DNA of 12,838 nt from an uncultured Faecalibacterium sp. (GTDB taxonomy: Bacteria; Bacillota; Clostridia; Oscillospirales; Ruminococcaceae): positions 1 to 12,838 of the forward strand of contig CALDLZ010000365.1 in NCBI GenBank assembly GCA_937915335.1, in the 5' to 3' direction. A program made the position numbers and the translations under genes. This document shows positions 12,796 to 12,838 of this stretch, piece by piece; positions within the stretch are counted from its first letter, which is position 1, and every line of letters starts with the position of its first letter. Under the pieces are notes generated by a model. The model was given only the letters and a program-made list of their open reading frames with translations, did no database searches and was not told the DNA's origin.

Positions 12796-12838
12796 GCTGA
12801 TAGCTAGTTGTGGTTCTCGGTCTGTCATACGGTGGTTA

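Noticed and set aside
1..12838. CRISPR array or tRNA genes
   Set aside because: No series of direct repeats with regular spacers and no cloverleaf-like segment were noticed on either strand.

Overview
The window is a temperate-phage (prophage or defective prophage) segment of a Siphoviridae-type, lambda-like head module, most probably from a gut Clostridia host (Oscillospiraceae/Faecalibacterium-like). The host guess is an inference from AGGAGG ribosome sites, the short Cro/C1-type repressor style and the mix of GC-rich structural genes with an AT-rich lysogeny region; no host gene is present to confirm it.

Layout. Positions 1-602 hold the start of a leftward early operon (two small unknown genes joined by a stop/start overlap). 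Positions 660-780 are the lysogeny switch: three evenly spaced 16-bp operators that cover a strong leftward promoter and a rightward repressor promoter, followed by the XRE repressor at 792-1148. Positions 1202-2553 are a three-gene accessory cassette with its own promoter and palindromic operator: a RelE/HigB-type toxin gene (interrupted in frame by a TAA), an XRE antitoxin with a C-terminal extension, and a SecB-like chaperone. This is the layout of a toxin-antitoxin-chaperone (TAC) module and is the most interesting content of the window. It is followed by a structured RNA candidate in which an enclosing stem competes with a Rho-independent terminator. Positions 2684-2980 hold a small leftward gene with its own promoter, operator-like palindrome and terminator, and 3025-4128 a tyrosine integrase.

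From 4129 to the right end everything lies on the minus strand and is read right to left as one tightly coupled late operon in lambda order: small terminase (Nu1-like), large terminase (GpA), two small proteins, gpW-like joiner, portal, prohead protease, major capsid protein, decoration protein, a small head protein, FII-like joiner, gpZ-like minor tail protein and a gpU-position tail protein. Only head, packaging and head-tail joining functions are visible; the last tail gene runs directly into the 3' end of the integrase gene.

Three lesions deserve attention: the in-frame stop in the toxin, a one-base deletion in a G4 run that shifts the major capsid frame near its C terminus, and the integrase/tail fusion, where attP, lysis genes and the remaining tail genes would be expected. 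Together they point to a decayed or rearranged prophage, a tail-less satellite-like element, or sequencing/assembly errors; the sequence alone cannot decide.
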